64,000 nucleotides of DNA, from NCBI GenBank assembly GCA_014529385.2, contig CM043944.1, forward strand, positions 90,945,914 through 91,009,913, written 5' to 3'. A model generated the notes under the pieces. It saw nothing but the letters and a program-made list of their open reading frames with translations, was not told where the DNA came from and ran no database searches. How positions within the stretch are numbered: the first letter of the stretch is position 1; every line of letters begins with the position of its first letter. Positions 44,335-57,420 of this stretch are shown in pieces. Position numbers and translations under genes: made by a program. This DNA is from Adiantum capillus-veneris. Its lineage: Eukaryota; Streptophyta; Polypodiopsida; Polypodiales; Pteridaceae.

Positions 44335-45950
44335 TGAGAGGCTTTTTTTATTAAAAAACAACAAACAAAACCACAAAACCCAAAAAAAATTAAAATTTTC
44401 ACAAAATCATAAAAGAATCATTTCTTTTATGCTTAATTTTTTGTTTTATTGAAAAAAACAACACTAAAAACACACAAACAAGCAAAAACAATCAAAAGAA
44501 TCAAAACAAAACAAACAAAAATTCCATAAAAATTAGGGATAGATCCCTACATGTACTTTGTAGGGTGTGTGGATTTTTTCTTGCAAATTAAATTAGAGAT
44601 GTGGCCACTTGGAGTGCTGAAAAGTGTAGCGTTGTTGAAGTTGTACCTGGGGATGCAGCTTAATGAAAGCTTTCAAGTCAATAAACAGGTGGTTCCGTTC
44701 CAATTATAATGTTTCTTTGTATTAAAAGAAATTATGTTTGAATAATATTAAGTCAGTGGGATTTAACATTTTACTTTTTAATAGTATTTTGAACTTCTTA
44801 GTTTAGTAGTTTATATAGTTGAATTATTCTTTAGTCTGACTTATTAGTAAGGAGTTTCTGACTGGGTTCATGGGTAGCTGAAAGGGATAGTAGAGATGAT
44901 TATTAATAGAAGTATTTTAGCTAAACTAAGTTCTAGCTTAATATATTTATGCTCTTAATATTGATTTAACAACTTTGGAAGTGTAGTAGGTCTATACGGT
45001 TAGGTTTTGTCCCTTGACCTTAGCTTATTAGAGGTATGATAGAATGTTTTACGAATGTAAGGAGCTTAGGGAGGGAAACTTATATGTTATATGATGTGTA
45101 CCCATCACCGTATAAGCTTGGTAGGTGGGTGGATCAACTTTGTCTCTAGTGACAGCGCCACGAGCCGCAGCCAGGTTTTATACGGGTTGGAAAGGGAATG
45201 TGAAAGGATATTTCTGCTCGACGCAGCAATGAGTGTGGAATGCATGTCTAAATGAATAAAATCAAAACAAAAATGCAAGTCCGATGTGACTTTTTTTATT
45301 TAAAAAAATTAAAAACTTGAAAAAATCTGAGAAAATGCTTGACTGATTGCAATAAATTTAAAAAAAAACAAACAAAGAGGGAAATTTTAAGTCGGGTCTT
45401 GACTTCCATATTAGTAATTTCTATTATAGTTCTCATATGTTAAGGTTTGGGAGATGTTACCTCTGTAAAGACTTAAGACATGGAAGGGAGTGTTCTCATT
45501 ATTAAACTGTAATAAACTTATTGACTAGATTTGGTAAGGTTTCTATATTTATATTAACTAATCACCTTTAGTACGTACTTCTTAGTTACTTGTGACCAGT
45601 AAGGGATTTTTAACGTAATATTGTCTACAATTGATTAGTTAGTTCAATTATATAATTGGCTATATTAATTTGTTCAATATACTATGGTTAGTACATTTTA
45701 ATTTACACTGACTATGTGTCGATTTAATGAAAATATGGATTTTTTTTTTTTGAATTTTGAATGGAATCACTAGTGTTAGTGTGTTGTGTTTTAGGATATT
45801 ATGCTCACGAGGGCGTTCGCATTTAAGGAGGAAAGAGAGTTATTTTTCAACAGTTGATGTGAAGTGTAACTGTAAAGTTGGGAGTTGCAGCAGTTAAAGA
45901 AGTTCATTCTAGCGTAGAAGACATTTTTGTTCGTCGAGGACTTCACATTT
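44335..45950 (+). other. 3' non-coding region of the Tat/Athila-like element
   Basis: AT-rich, with A-rich stretches near 44347-44520 and 45290-45380. No gene found. Confidence 0.6.
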
Positions 45951-45964
45951 CAATGGGGGAGGAA
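45951..45964 (+). promoter_or_regulatory. Polypurine tract
   Basis: The purine run ending gggggaggaa touches the TGTAGACCCC start of the 3' LTR. Confidence 0.85.
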
Positions 45965-46806
45965 TGTAGACCCCAATACTTTTTGACAATTTGTACACAA
46001 CAATTGGGATATGCATGGGCATGCTAGAAGCATTTGCATTTTAAATTTTTGCACATGTATGCCTTTTTAGCATGATTTGATGTTGCTGCATATAAATGAT
46101 TAGATAGAATTTTAAAGCATTTGCTGATGTTTACATTAAAATTTGAATGCTATGTTAGTTCTTTTAAGAGAAATTCATAAGTTTTTGACCTAGTTTGGCC
46201 GTTTTCAACTGGAATGGGATGGAAAGCTTACCAACTCGAGAAAGTTTCAAGGTGAGTATTACAATAAGAGGTCTTGAGTCCAGTCTTAGCCAAAGTAGAT
46301 CTTCAAAGTCTTGTGAGTTTGCCCTAACTTATGTTAATGCACGTTACTCGGTTGAAGCAGTAAAATCCCAGTTAGATTTTGAGCTTGCCTGTGAAGAAAT
46401 GGGAGGTTTACACAAGTTTTAGTCTAGTTACTGGGAAAAGCTTTAAATTTTGACTTAAAATCCAGGAGAGACGGTGAAATTAGAGAATAGGGGGAGAGAA
46501 GATTTGAGCTCAAGGCTCATTACCATGATAGAGATCTTTGAGGTTTTGGGGATTTTAACCCTTATGCAAAGTAGGAACTAGGTCTTCTAAAGATAATTAA
46601 AAAAATCAATTTTAAAAAAACTAAATTTTTTTTCCTGAACTGCCATGATCAGAGCGTGAGAACCGCCAAGGGAATAGCTAGAGGGTCGCGAGCAGTTAGT
46701 GAGAAAGGGGGGTGTGTGTAGTGCGGAGTATGTGTGTGTAGCTCCAATGAAGAAGTAGAGAGAGAGAAAGCGTGACTAGAGCCGCCAAGAAGGGGGCGCA
46801 ATTAGT

Positions 46807-46875
<69 letters not shown>

Positions 46876-47205
46876 CGTTGCCCTATATAGCAAGCCGCGA
46901 GGGAAGCCGTGTGCAAGAAAGAGCAGGAATGGTCGCTAGAGGAAGTCGCCAAGGTGCAGTTAGAGTTAGAGAGAGATAAGGAGGTCGCCAGGCAGACCCA
47001 AGAAGGGGAGAGCATACGAGAGCCTAAGGGCAAGGCCGCGAGGGAAGCCGTGTGCAAGAAAGAGCAGGAATGATCGCTAGAGGAAGTCGCCAAGGTGCAG
47101 TTAGAGTTAGAGAGAGATAAGGAGGTCACCAGGCAGACCCAAGAAGGGGAGAGCATACGAGAGCCTAAGGGCAAGGCCGTGAGGCCGTTGTGGGCAAGGT
47201 ACGAG

Positions 47206-47286
<81 letters not shown>

Positions 47287-47648
47287 TGTTTTTGTGTTGT
47301 GTGTTAGTGTGTGTGTGTGTAGTAAGTTAGAGAGAGAGAGAGAGAGAGAAATTGTCTGTAGTGCTAAGTTAGAGAATGAGAAGAGTGAGAGAGAGAGAAG
47401 AACAATTGCCTACAAAGGAGCGTTAGTTTTTGAGGGGGTTGTTGATCTGGGCGCTGCTCATAGGTGTCACGGGAGATGAGTGAGTGGGTGCCACCCTTGA
47501 CCCAAAGTGCCTGTAGGCAAGACCCATATAGGAAAAGAGAGAGAGAAAGGTTGTCGCCTTCACTGTTTGTAAGTAGATAAAGAGAGAGAAAGCGTGACCA
47601 GGTTCGCAAGCCTGCGAGGGTAGAGAGAGGAAGTAGAGTCTCAAAGAA

Positions 47649-47700
<52 letters not shown>

Positions 47701-48831
47701 AACCTAAAGCGTAGAGAATAGAGAGAGAAGATGATTGTTGCATTAGCGCTATTAGAGGAGAGGAAGGGTTGACTGCCTGTGTGTGTGTGTGTGTGTGTGT
47801 GTAGTGAGATAGAGAGAGAATGAATACCCTGCTGATTTAGAGGAGAGATAAATATAGGGAGTCGTGTTCCGCATGTCATAGCAAAGAGAGAGAGAGAATA
47901 TTGTGCATATCATTGCCTGAGAGGTATTTGAGAGAGAAAGAGAGCGAAATACTGATTTCCGAATGAGCAAAGAAGAAGAGACGAAGCCGAACGGGATTCT
48001 AGGCACAAAAGTGTTCCGGAGAAATTGCAGAGAATAGTGGTTAGTTCGGAGTTCATTTAATGAAATAACATTAAAATTTTGTTCTTTTTTAATACTTATA
48101 GACTTGAAAACATTAAAATCTCTAAACCATATTAGATAGAAGCATTAAAAATTGAAAAACAATATTATTTTCATGCACTAGTTCTTAATTGAGAATAAAT
48201 TTGATCGTTTGAAAATGTACCTGCATTAAAAGCATGCTTGGAAATGAAATGTTGCATATTGTTGCATGATTAGTGGTTTTTGGGAAAGGAAATTAGATTA
48301 TTGACAATTTTTGGCAATTCAATGGAAATTTACATTTTACGAGATTATTCTGGTGTTTTTGATTGAAAAGTTTGCAAATCTATTCAATGATTCTAGTTGC
48401 AATGTTCATTAATTTGAAATCTAATGAGTGATTGCTTTGTTCTATGAGCTAAAATGTGTGATTTCTGAAGTGTAGTTTTGAACTCTAGCGGTCAAGTAAA
48501 TGCCTGAATGATTTCATGTTTGATAAATCTTGGTTAACGACTCCTTAAAAGATGTATATGAGAACTCAAATTTTAACCATAAATAGCATATCTAGAGACG
48601 CATACAAGAGGAATTGTGCATATTAGAGAGTTGGACTACGAGACTAGGAGAGCAGGCATTGTTGGACTACAAAAATTTAGTAAAATAAGTGAAAGATGAA
48701 CGCATATTAATAAAATTGTTAAAATGGGCTTAAGAGTAGCAAATGAGAGGCAAATTAGTGCACTTTTAGGTTAGTTAGGGGACCGTTGGTTTAACTGAAC
48801 GTCATTAGAAAGATTTGGAAGGAAGCGTTCA
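45965..48831 (+). mobile_element. 3' LTR of the Tat/Athila-like element
   Basis: 2867 bp, same ends as the 5' LTR. The extra length includes a tandem duplication of about 145 bp (46890-47034 repeated to 47180: gccgcgagggaagccgtgtg ... gagagcctaagggcaagg) present once in the 5' LTR, and longer (GA)n at 46808-46872, 47208-47283 and 47647-47698. The duplication arose after insertion or reached only this end. Confidence 0.92.
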
Positions 48832-48836
48832 ACATA

Positions 48837-49403
48837 CCACATATTCTAGCGTCCCATACCACTAGAATAAGCAGTATATGTCATATCCTTGGTCACGCTC
48901 ATCGTTCAATAAATCAATTTTCATAAATCTTAAGTCCAATTCCATAAACACTATCATGACAGGAAATCATAATATACTAAATCCAATTTCAAATCCAAAC
49001 ATAAGTCCAAATCCAAATATCTTTCGTTCTACACCCGGGTAACAAAATCATATTAAGGACAGTGGTGGCCAGCCACCGCAGTATGATTTTGTGATTGATG
49101 TTTCCTAAATTGATGAATCTACACCAATGAGATGTGCTACCTAAATCGGGAAATCTATCATAGTGTTGTCTAAATCAGCAAATCTGCATTTAGTTTTGTG
49201 TTGTCTAATTTGGCAAATCTGCACCTGTGCTGCTTAAACCCATGGATAAACACTAATATTGTTTAAATTGGTGGATCTGCACGTATAATTTGTGTTGCCT
49301 AAATTAGCAAATCTACACCAGAATGAGCATTTACACATTACCTAAATTGGCCAATCTGTGTGCACGTGACCAATGGACTAAACAAGGGATAAATAAAATA
49401 ACA
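48837..49403 (-). mobile_element. LTR of family L, 5' half (split by insertion)
   Basis: Read on the minus strand from 49403 (TGTTAT) it contains the same repeated 'gatt.gc.gatttaggcaac' blocks, the CACTGTCC/GGTGGC region, and the GGATTTGGATTTGG and ACTAGAATA blocks as 59391-59950. It meets 33418-32780 across the Ty3 insertion; joined, the LTR is about 1.2 kb. Confidence 0.8.
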
Positions 49404-51019
<1,616 letters not shown>

Positions 51020-51049
51020 ATAGGCGGTTGGAGTCGACGACTGCATCAA

Positions 51050-51312
51050 ATTTTATATATATAAATTGTGAATGCCACCTAAGGGCAGCACTAGCTTTGT
51101 CAAGTGCGATATTTACAGCACCACCACAGAGCTGGTGGACTCTCTAGAGTTGGCGTCCCATCATCTCTCTATCTGTGTCAATATCCAATTCTTCATCAGA
51201 TCCATTATCCCGTAATGCAAATCGCCAATGCTTATTTAGAGCTTGAGCTACCATCGATGGTGTGACCAAATTGCATGCTTGAGTAAGCTCTGAGCCCAGG
51301 GGATTCACCATG
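51050..51312 (-). pseudogene. Unidentified coding-like fragment
   Basis: From ATG 51312 the minus strand reads MVNPLGSELTQACNLVTPSM, NKHWRFALRDNGSDEELDID, TDREMMGRQL, TAG, then RVHQLCGGAVNIALDKASAA and on to about 51050. The one stop could be CAG-to-TAG decay. It reads like protein, but I know no family. It may be one exon of a lost gene. Confidence 0.35.
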
Positions 51313-51448
51313 GAAAACTTACCGCACCACGTAAGTGCAGGGGAGGGGGGTTTTTTTACAAGTTACATAAGTGTATAAGTTAGGGGGTAGGCCCCTAATA
51401 ATTTATCTCCCAAGCTTAAAAATAAGGGAAGGGGTATCATATTTAGGG

Positions 51449-51451
<3 letters not shown>

Positions 51452-51519
<68 letters not shown>
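51452..51519. repeat. 68-bp uninterrupted poly(G)
   Basis: A pure G run preceded by ggggga. Frames across it are poly-Gly or poly-Pro artefacts. Length from raw sequence may be imprecise. Confidence 0.95.
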
Positions 51520-51520
<1 letters not shown>

Positions 51521-52083
51521 ATGAGAGGAAGTTTTTGTGTTTCAAAATCATGGCTTCCCAAAAGAGTCTTCCCTCAAACTTGTGTTTCAATAGCTACAAA
51601 TATGCATGCAAGAACTAGCACTGCTTTGTATCAATTGCTTGTTTTGTGATTATAGTTCATTTGTTGAGGGATAAAAGCTATAAAGTGCTTGTATAGATGC
51701 AAATTTACAAGGAGAACCTAACACAACTTTATAACCATGTTTTTTTGAGTAATTTAGATGGGTCCGAATTGGACAAGTAGCTAGAGTGCAGGCTGAACGA
51801 GCACATAGTTTGAAAGTCAAACTAAGACACATTGAGGGTACATCTAGTTATCAACAGAAGTGGTTCCTTTGTACGTTGCCAACCACTATGCTACACGCTC
51901 TTTGACTAGTTTTACTCAGTTAGATCATCTGAGACATACATTTTATATGTAAGATAGGGGTATTATAATTTTCTGCATTGATTATTGTATAAGCGTAGAA
52001 AGGGGGGTCATATTCTCTAATATGAGTCGTATATAGGGGTTTTATCAAAATTGTTTACTCGCAGGTAGCGTACCATTTTGTAT
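51520..52083. other. Non-coding spacer
   Basis: No supported coding sequence or structure. Confidence 0.5.
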
Positions 52084-52337
52084 GTAGAGTGAATCCCCCG
52101 CGGCTCTAAGACAGAAGCCATCTTGCAGCAGCTGGACCATGAGCGGAGTTTGGGTAGAGTTTGGGTGCCGAGTTGCCACTCAATAGTGGCATGCAACCAC
52201 AACCCCACATGTAGAGTGAATCCCCCGCGGCTCTAAGACAGAAGCCATCTTGCAGCAGCTGGACCATGAGCGGAGTTTGGGTAGAGTTTGGGTGCCGAGT
52301 TGCCACTCAATAGTGGCATGCAACCACAGCCCCACAT
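52084..52337. repeat. 127-bp tandem duplication
   Basis: Two almost identical units (52084-52210, 52211-52337) starting GTAGAGTGAATCCCCCGCGG and ending at 'aaccacaacccca'/'aaccacagcccca'. Non-coding. Confidence 0.95.
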
Positions 52338-52631
52338 GTGAGGAGGGGTGCATGGTGATGGTTAGGATAGAGCAACTCGAAGTGAGTTTTGGTAGGCGAC
52401 TAAGAGGTAGAAAGGTAGGGTGCATGTGAGGTTGGGTGTTGGTGCAAAGTTGCATGGTTGTTGCATGCGAGGCTGAATGAGGGTGGCCTATCAATACAGT
52501 GGACTATAGGTTGGACCTTCTTAGAATGAGGTGAACTGCCAGCATGTGGCTTGCAACCATTAAACATTGGGCTAGTGATAACTTAAGCAAGCTACGACCA
52601 TTCAATGGCTGGTAGAAAATGATTCAAAAAA

Positions 52632-52715
<84 letters not shown>

Positions 52716-53389
52716 GCAAGCTAATCATTTGCATGGGGTGCCAGTCACCTACAGAAGCAGCCACGAATTCTATATTGAAAAAAGTGGTGAGTTGGTGGTG
52801 CATGCGTCTGTCGAGAGAAAAAAAAAACATTGTGTGTGGTGGGAATAAGACGATGTCATAATGCTAGCTAGGAGAACTTTTGCTAACACCTCCTATCATT
52901 GTTCCCAATGAAATTGGTCAGAGTCCGAATGGTAGGGGTGTCACCACTACTAGTGCACGTGCTGCTCCAATAGATTGGAATGGCTATAAGGGCAATTTCA
53001 GCCAAGTTGTGGTAGCACTGGTGTGGTTAATTTACCATTTACAACGGCTAAGTTTGCTGAAATCTGATGTTTTTCAGGCATGGAATAGGGTTGAACGCTA
53101 TTAGAGATGTAGTGGGAGCATCACCGATGGCAGTCAGAGAAAAGGTAGAGCAGGGTGATGTTATTGTCTATGTAAGACGATTAGCAATGGTATTATGACT
53201 ATTGTAAATGACGTCAATAATTTATTAGAAAAGTTATATCGTATGTAATCTCTTAGGATTGCATCCCATATCCATTCTTCGTTTCTTGATTCTACATGGT
53301 CAAACTCGATGAGTAAAACTTACGTGTCCTATATGTGGATATGATTTTGTTGATCAATTCAGACTCCCCTTCTTCTTCTCATCATTTTT
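52338..53389. other. Non-coding region with (GA)n
   Basis: (GA)n of about 37 units at 52634-52707. A 74-codon frame at 52880-53104 (QSPNGRGVTTTSARAAPIDW, FSQVVVALVWLIYHLQ) has some protein character but no family I recognise and no neighbours that support it. Confidence 0.45.
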
Positions 53390-54084
53390 GTTACAGAATT
53401 GACATTTTATTATTACTGCAGCTGACAGGTGGAAAAGACTAGACCAAGCTTGGCCTATGCGAATGGATTTGTATATCATGTACATTTTATTATTCAAGTG
53501 CTCTTTTACGAGTTTGGCCATTTATGACCGGCCGGCCAGTTTGTACTCACTTTGACCATTCAAGAATCTATAAATTAAATACGTGCAAGAGGGAAATGGG
53601 AACTCTTGCACGGGGGGAGATTGCATCCAGTGTCTGTGTACTTCTTCTCCCCTCTCTTCTCTTCTCTCTCGCCGTGCCAGGCGTAGCACTCCACTTTAGG
53701 AGGTGCGCCTGTGCGTGCTCTCTCGCTCTATCTCCCTCTCTGTCTCTTTCTGCTCGTGTGCAAGGATGGTTGCAAGGTATGCAGAATTGTGTGTTTCATC
53801 GTCTATAGTATCTAGTTTTGGTATTCTACAGGGCTCTCCGCGCTCCCGTTTGTAGCAGGTCTGTGTACATCTTCTCCCCTCTCTTCTCTTCTCTCTCGCC
53901 GTGCCAGGCATAGCACTCCGCTTTAGGAGGTGCGCCTGCGTGTGCTCTCTTGCTCTATCTCCCTCTCTGTCTCTTTCTGCTCGTGTGCAAGGATGGTTGC
54001 CAGGTATGCAGATTTGTGTGTTTCATCGTCTATAGTATCTAGTTTTGGTATTCTGCAGGGCTCTCCGCGCTCCCGTTTGTAGCA
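53390..54084 (+). mobile_element. LTR of family L with primer site, 5'-truncated
   Basis: Aligns with 60110-60572 of the full copy from GAATTGACATTTTATTATTA onward; the first part of the LTR is missing. An internal duplication of about 222 bp (53638-53863 and 53864-54085: tctgtgtac.tcttctcccc ... ctcccgtttgtagcag) makes this copy longer. It ends GTTTGTAGCA at 54084 and is followed by a tRNA-iMet primer site, so it was a 5' LTR. Confidence 0.82.
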
Positions 54085-54085
54085 G

Positions 54086-54098
54086 TGGTATCAGAGCC
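54086..54098 (+). promoter_or_regulatory. Primer-binding site, tRNA-iMet
   Basis: TGGTATCAGAGCC begins two bases after the LTR ends, a full match to the classical plant iMet primer site. Downstream, ATG at 54123 opens a short frame (MDHRNGDCDTFGDKYFSINY) that stops quickly; the rest of the element's coding region is not present. Confidence 0.88.
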
Positions 54099-55706
54099 TA
54101 GGTGATCGCTCCTGACAAGATATGGATCATAGAAATGGTGACTGTGACACGTTTGGAGATAAGTACTTTTCTATTAATTACTCATCTTAATTACCAATGA
54201 TCGTCATGCGCATCCATTAAGTAACTCATGTATGTATTTTGCTTGGAACGCTAAAGCATGTTATGGAAAAGTTTGTATTTGAATTGTAGTTTTAATGTCA
54301 TCAAAATTGTGCAAGAGGCAGACAAGATCCCCTCTTCAAAGCGTGAGAGCATGGGGGCTCAATCGATGAATCAATTGAAGTAGCATAAGAAATTCGAAAA
54401 AAAAAAAAGAGCATGACACTCTCTATGTAAACTACATCTCTCGAGGCTAATGAGACATAAGAGAGCGTTGGTGGAATCAGGGCTAATGAGAGCCATGGTG
54501 ATTTGAGGTGCTCTCGCAAAGGTTCACTACTACAAAGCGATGGAAAGCAGTCCATTGTAGAGCCGCAGACGCCGAACCCAATGATTATAGCGAAGAGTAG
54601 TGCGGGGATGTGGGAGCGGACTTCCAAACTTAAGATTTGGTGAAGAAGTGCATGCCACCCATTCAGTAGGCCAATTCACCTCATCAAGGGACTTGAGGGA
54701 CCTGCAGCAAGGATGACCGAAACCCTCCCCCAACCCTCCTTTTCAGAGTGTGACATGGACCTGCAGTGGGCATGAGACGAACCCCCCCCAACCCTCCTAC
54801 GACGATTGGCCAACAAACTCTCCCATCTCAGTTTCTGGCTCTCGCCATCACAGCCTGCCCTTGCATGCCCTTGCATGGAATTCTGTAGAGCTATTTTTTC
54901 TGACTCAATTTGGTGCCGGCACCAGAACATGCAATCTACTAAATTTTGATTAATGGCTCGTGGCCTTCCTTGCCAACCAAGACATCCTTAAGGTCGTGCT
55001 CTTGCGAGACTACCTTGCATATGCAACTCAAGTAGTGCGCGCATTTAGCACACCAGCACAATAGCTGCAGGGGTTCATGCAATCCCACAGCCAGTGCATG
55101 CCTATCGAGATGGCGGCCCATGCAGCAATGCACAACCAGTAGCCTTACGTACACTCCTACGATGAGTGGTCTACGTATAGGTGCAAAGCGGAGACTCGTT
55201 GTGAGAGACACGTAGGGCATCCAACTAGTCAGCATGCAGCCACCAACAACCGACCCCTCCAACGTGACAACCACCACCTCTGAACCCTCTGCACTCACCC
55301 ACCAACCAACCCTCACTATAATTATATCACTATATCTTCCTCTCTCTCAGTTTCCTGCATGCCTGCAGTAAGCACCCCACACCCGGACCTCTCGCATGGC
55401 GCGATGGAAACCACCGCAATAAAAGGGGAAAAAAAAGGGGCGGCTGCCATTGACCCCTACCTTAGTGTCATCCCTCTCTCTCACCCCGCTCGCAATTAGC
55501 TACAGCACCAGACTCTCACTCAATCTCGCTTCCTCTGCTTACAGCCGCCAGACCAACCACCGCTCTTCACTTTCTTTTTGCATGCGCAACCCACCCTCCA
55601 TACAGTCCCTTTTGCACCATGCATCTACTGGCAGCTTTCTCTCTCTCTTTTCCACATCTCACTCAACTGTCGCCAAGTATAGATCCACACAGTACCGGCA
55701 GTCAGA

Positions 55707-55802
<96 letters not shown>
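54099..55802. other. Non-coding or unrecognised region
   Basis: No continuous coding region. A plus-strand run near 54953-55135 (LVAFLANQDILKVVLLRDYL, ATQVVRAFSTPAQ, stop) and an opposing 125-codon frame (54939-55316) are the only protein-like stretches; neither is recognised. GC is higher than around it. (TC)n-(TG)n occupies 55710-55801, directly before the LINE. Confidence 0.4.
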
Positions 55803-56800
55803 AATGCATCGCTTGGAAGCCGAAAAGAGGGCTTATTATGCATTTGAGAACATGTGCAATGCAGAAGAGATCAAGTGTTGGGCTCTCAAAAAGTACCTCT
55901 TTGACACATTGGTGACACCGGTGCTTCTTTATGGAGTGGAGGTGTGGGGTGGAAGCATCGGGAAGTCTACTTGGAAAGAGTTTGAGAATGTCCAAAAGCG
56001 TTTTCTCACCAACTTTCTCCAAGTCAAGACACAAACACCCTACATGCTCTTACTTCTTTGAGTCCGGATCGCTTCCCATTGAGGTCTTGGGCATGGAAAG
56101 GGTTGTGGAGTACATGCGTAAGACACAACGTAGCCCTTTGCATCGACTTCCTAGAATCGCATATGAAGCAAGTCAAAAGGTTCAAAAGACATGCAAGAGC
56201 AAAATACTAAGTTCGGGGTGGATGCTTGATATCAAGAAATGGTTTGGAAGATGGGATGCATGTCACTTGGTCAAGGATGCATCGATCGACTCCCAAGTTA
56301 ATGAGGCCTTCTTACAACGCCAATGTATCATGGCTTGGGAGAAATCCGGAGGTTCTCGCTTCAGCCATTACACCACACACGTTGCCCCAAACTACAAATC
56401 TCTCTTCTTCTCGGAACGAGGTAACCGAACCCATTCCTACATCCTTGAGCCCATCCCGTTGAGTGCGATCCGCACCATTGCCTCCATTCGTCTTAGCTCC
56501 CATTCTCTACGCTGTGAGACAGGACGTTGGGGCACTGGCGAGGAGTGTCATCGACTTTGCACCTTATGCCCTCGTCAAGTGCGAGAGAGTGAGTACCACA
56601 CACTACTTGAGTGCTCAGCTTTTGACCACATTAGGTCCTCTTTTCCCCATATATTCAGCCATGAGCTCTCCCTACATACCTTCCTCTCCCAACCACGATG
56701 TGGACTCTCTATTGCGACGCTCATTTCAGCCATTTTTTAGCATCGAGAGTCACTTATGAACTCCACTCACACCACGTGACATGTTCATTTGGTCCCATAG
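55803..56800 (+). pseudogene. LINE ORF2 C-terminal part, longest copy
   Basis: Reads MHRLEAEKRAYYAFENMCNA, LFDTLVTPVLLYGVEVWGGS, FENVQKRFLTNFLQVKTQTP, then after a one-base gain near 56055 ESGSLPIEVLGMERVVEYMR, MLDIKKWFGRWDACH, AFLQRQCIMAWEKSGGSRFS, and CTLCPRQVRESEYHTLLEC (cysteine motif). A second shift near 56735 precedes the HVHLVP-stop end at 56800. The RT palm and endonuclease are missing: the copy starts at a (TG)n. It covers both shorter fragments (17696-18091 and 20913-21717) and shows they are pieces of one protein. Confidence 0.85.
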
Positions 56801-56961
<161 letters not shown>

Positions 56962-57002
56962 CTGAATTCAATTACTCAAGGCTGTCGTAGGATGCGAGTG
57001 CT

Positions 57003-57420
57003 TTGCTGCGTCCGAATTGTGGAGCACGCGCATCAGCAGAGTTTAATTATGTCCCAACAACCATCTCTCCTATACGACCAGGTCCAATCCATCCCCATGG
57101 TGAAAAGTTCTCTCGATTGGCTGCGATTGGCGAAAGCATCCTGCAACCAACAGCCCTGCATGCCATTTTTGGCCCTCCTTTGCGATCAGGCAGCCTCACA
57201 CTGATCTGGAGCTGGACTTTGTAGCCTCCCCTTCTTTTTCGCGGCACTTCTCTTCTCGTGGTGACCACCACTGGCGGATCCCCAACCCTTTGCATTCCCC
57301 TCCTGCTAAGCTGTTGGCGAGCTCCTCCTTCTGGTCGAAGCTCCTTATAAGTGACTGCTGTGATCCTTTCTCAGACAACAAACTTGACGATGACGATGCT
57401 GATTTCAATAAACGCTTTTA
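57003..57420 (+). pseudogene. Unidentified coding-like stretch, possible last exon
   Basis: One frame reads FNYVPTTISPIRPGPIHPHG, EKFSRLAAIGESILQPTALH; an overlapping frame takes over near 57195 with HTDLELDFVASPSFSRHFSS, WRIPNPLHSPPAKLLASSSF, and ends DNKLDDDDADFNKRF-stop (TAG 57418-57420). Base composition and lack of stops argue for former coding, with one frameshift. No family recognised. It starts just after the LINE tail. Confidence 0.35.

Larger units (their letters stand above)
33419..48831 (+). mobile_element. Complete 15.4-kb Ty3 LTR retrotransposon, Tat/Athila-like
   Basis: Two long direct repeats (33419-36151 and 45965-48831) start TGTAGACCCC and end TTCA. The five bases before the first and after the second are both ACATA. 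A purine tract abuts the 3' LTR. Internal genes read plus: Gag, protease, linker, RT, RNase H, integrase with GPF module, no chromodomain, then 2.3 kb with an extra ORF before the 3' LTR. FLDDFS in the RT, DGG protease, long LTRs and long 3' non-coding region are typical of the non-chromoviral Tat/Athila branch. By eye about 20 substitutions in the first ~420 aligned LTR bases, so it is older than the chromovirus. It sits inside an LTR of family L. Confidence 0.95.

Noticed and set aside
46195-46422. 75-codon frame at the start of the 3' LTR of the Ty3 element
   Set aside because: The 5' LTR counterpart is interrupted by several differences, so there is no sign of a maintained LTR-coded protein.
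54301-55316. Minus-strand frames of 108 and 125 codons
   Set aside because: No family recognised, overlapping frames on the other strand are equally open, and there is no start or splice context that favours them.
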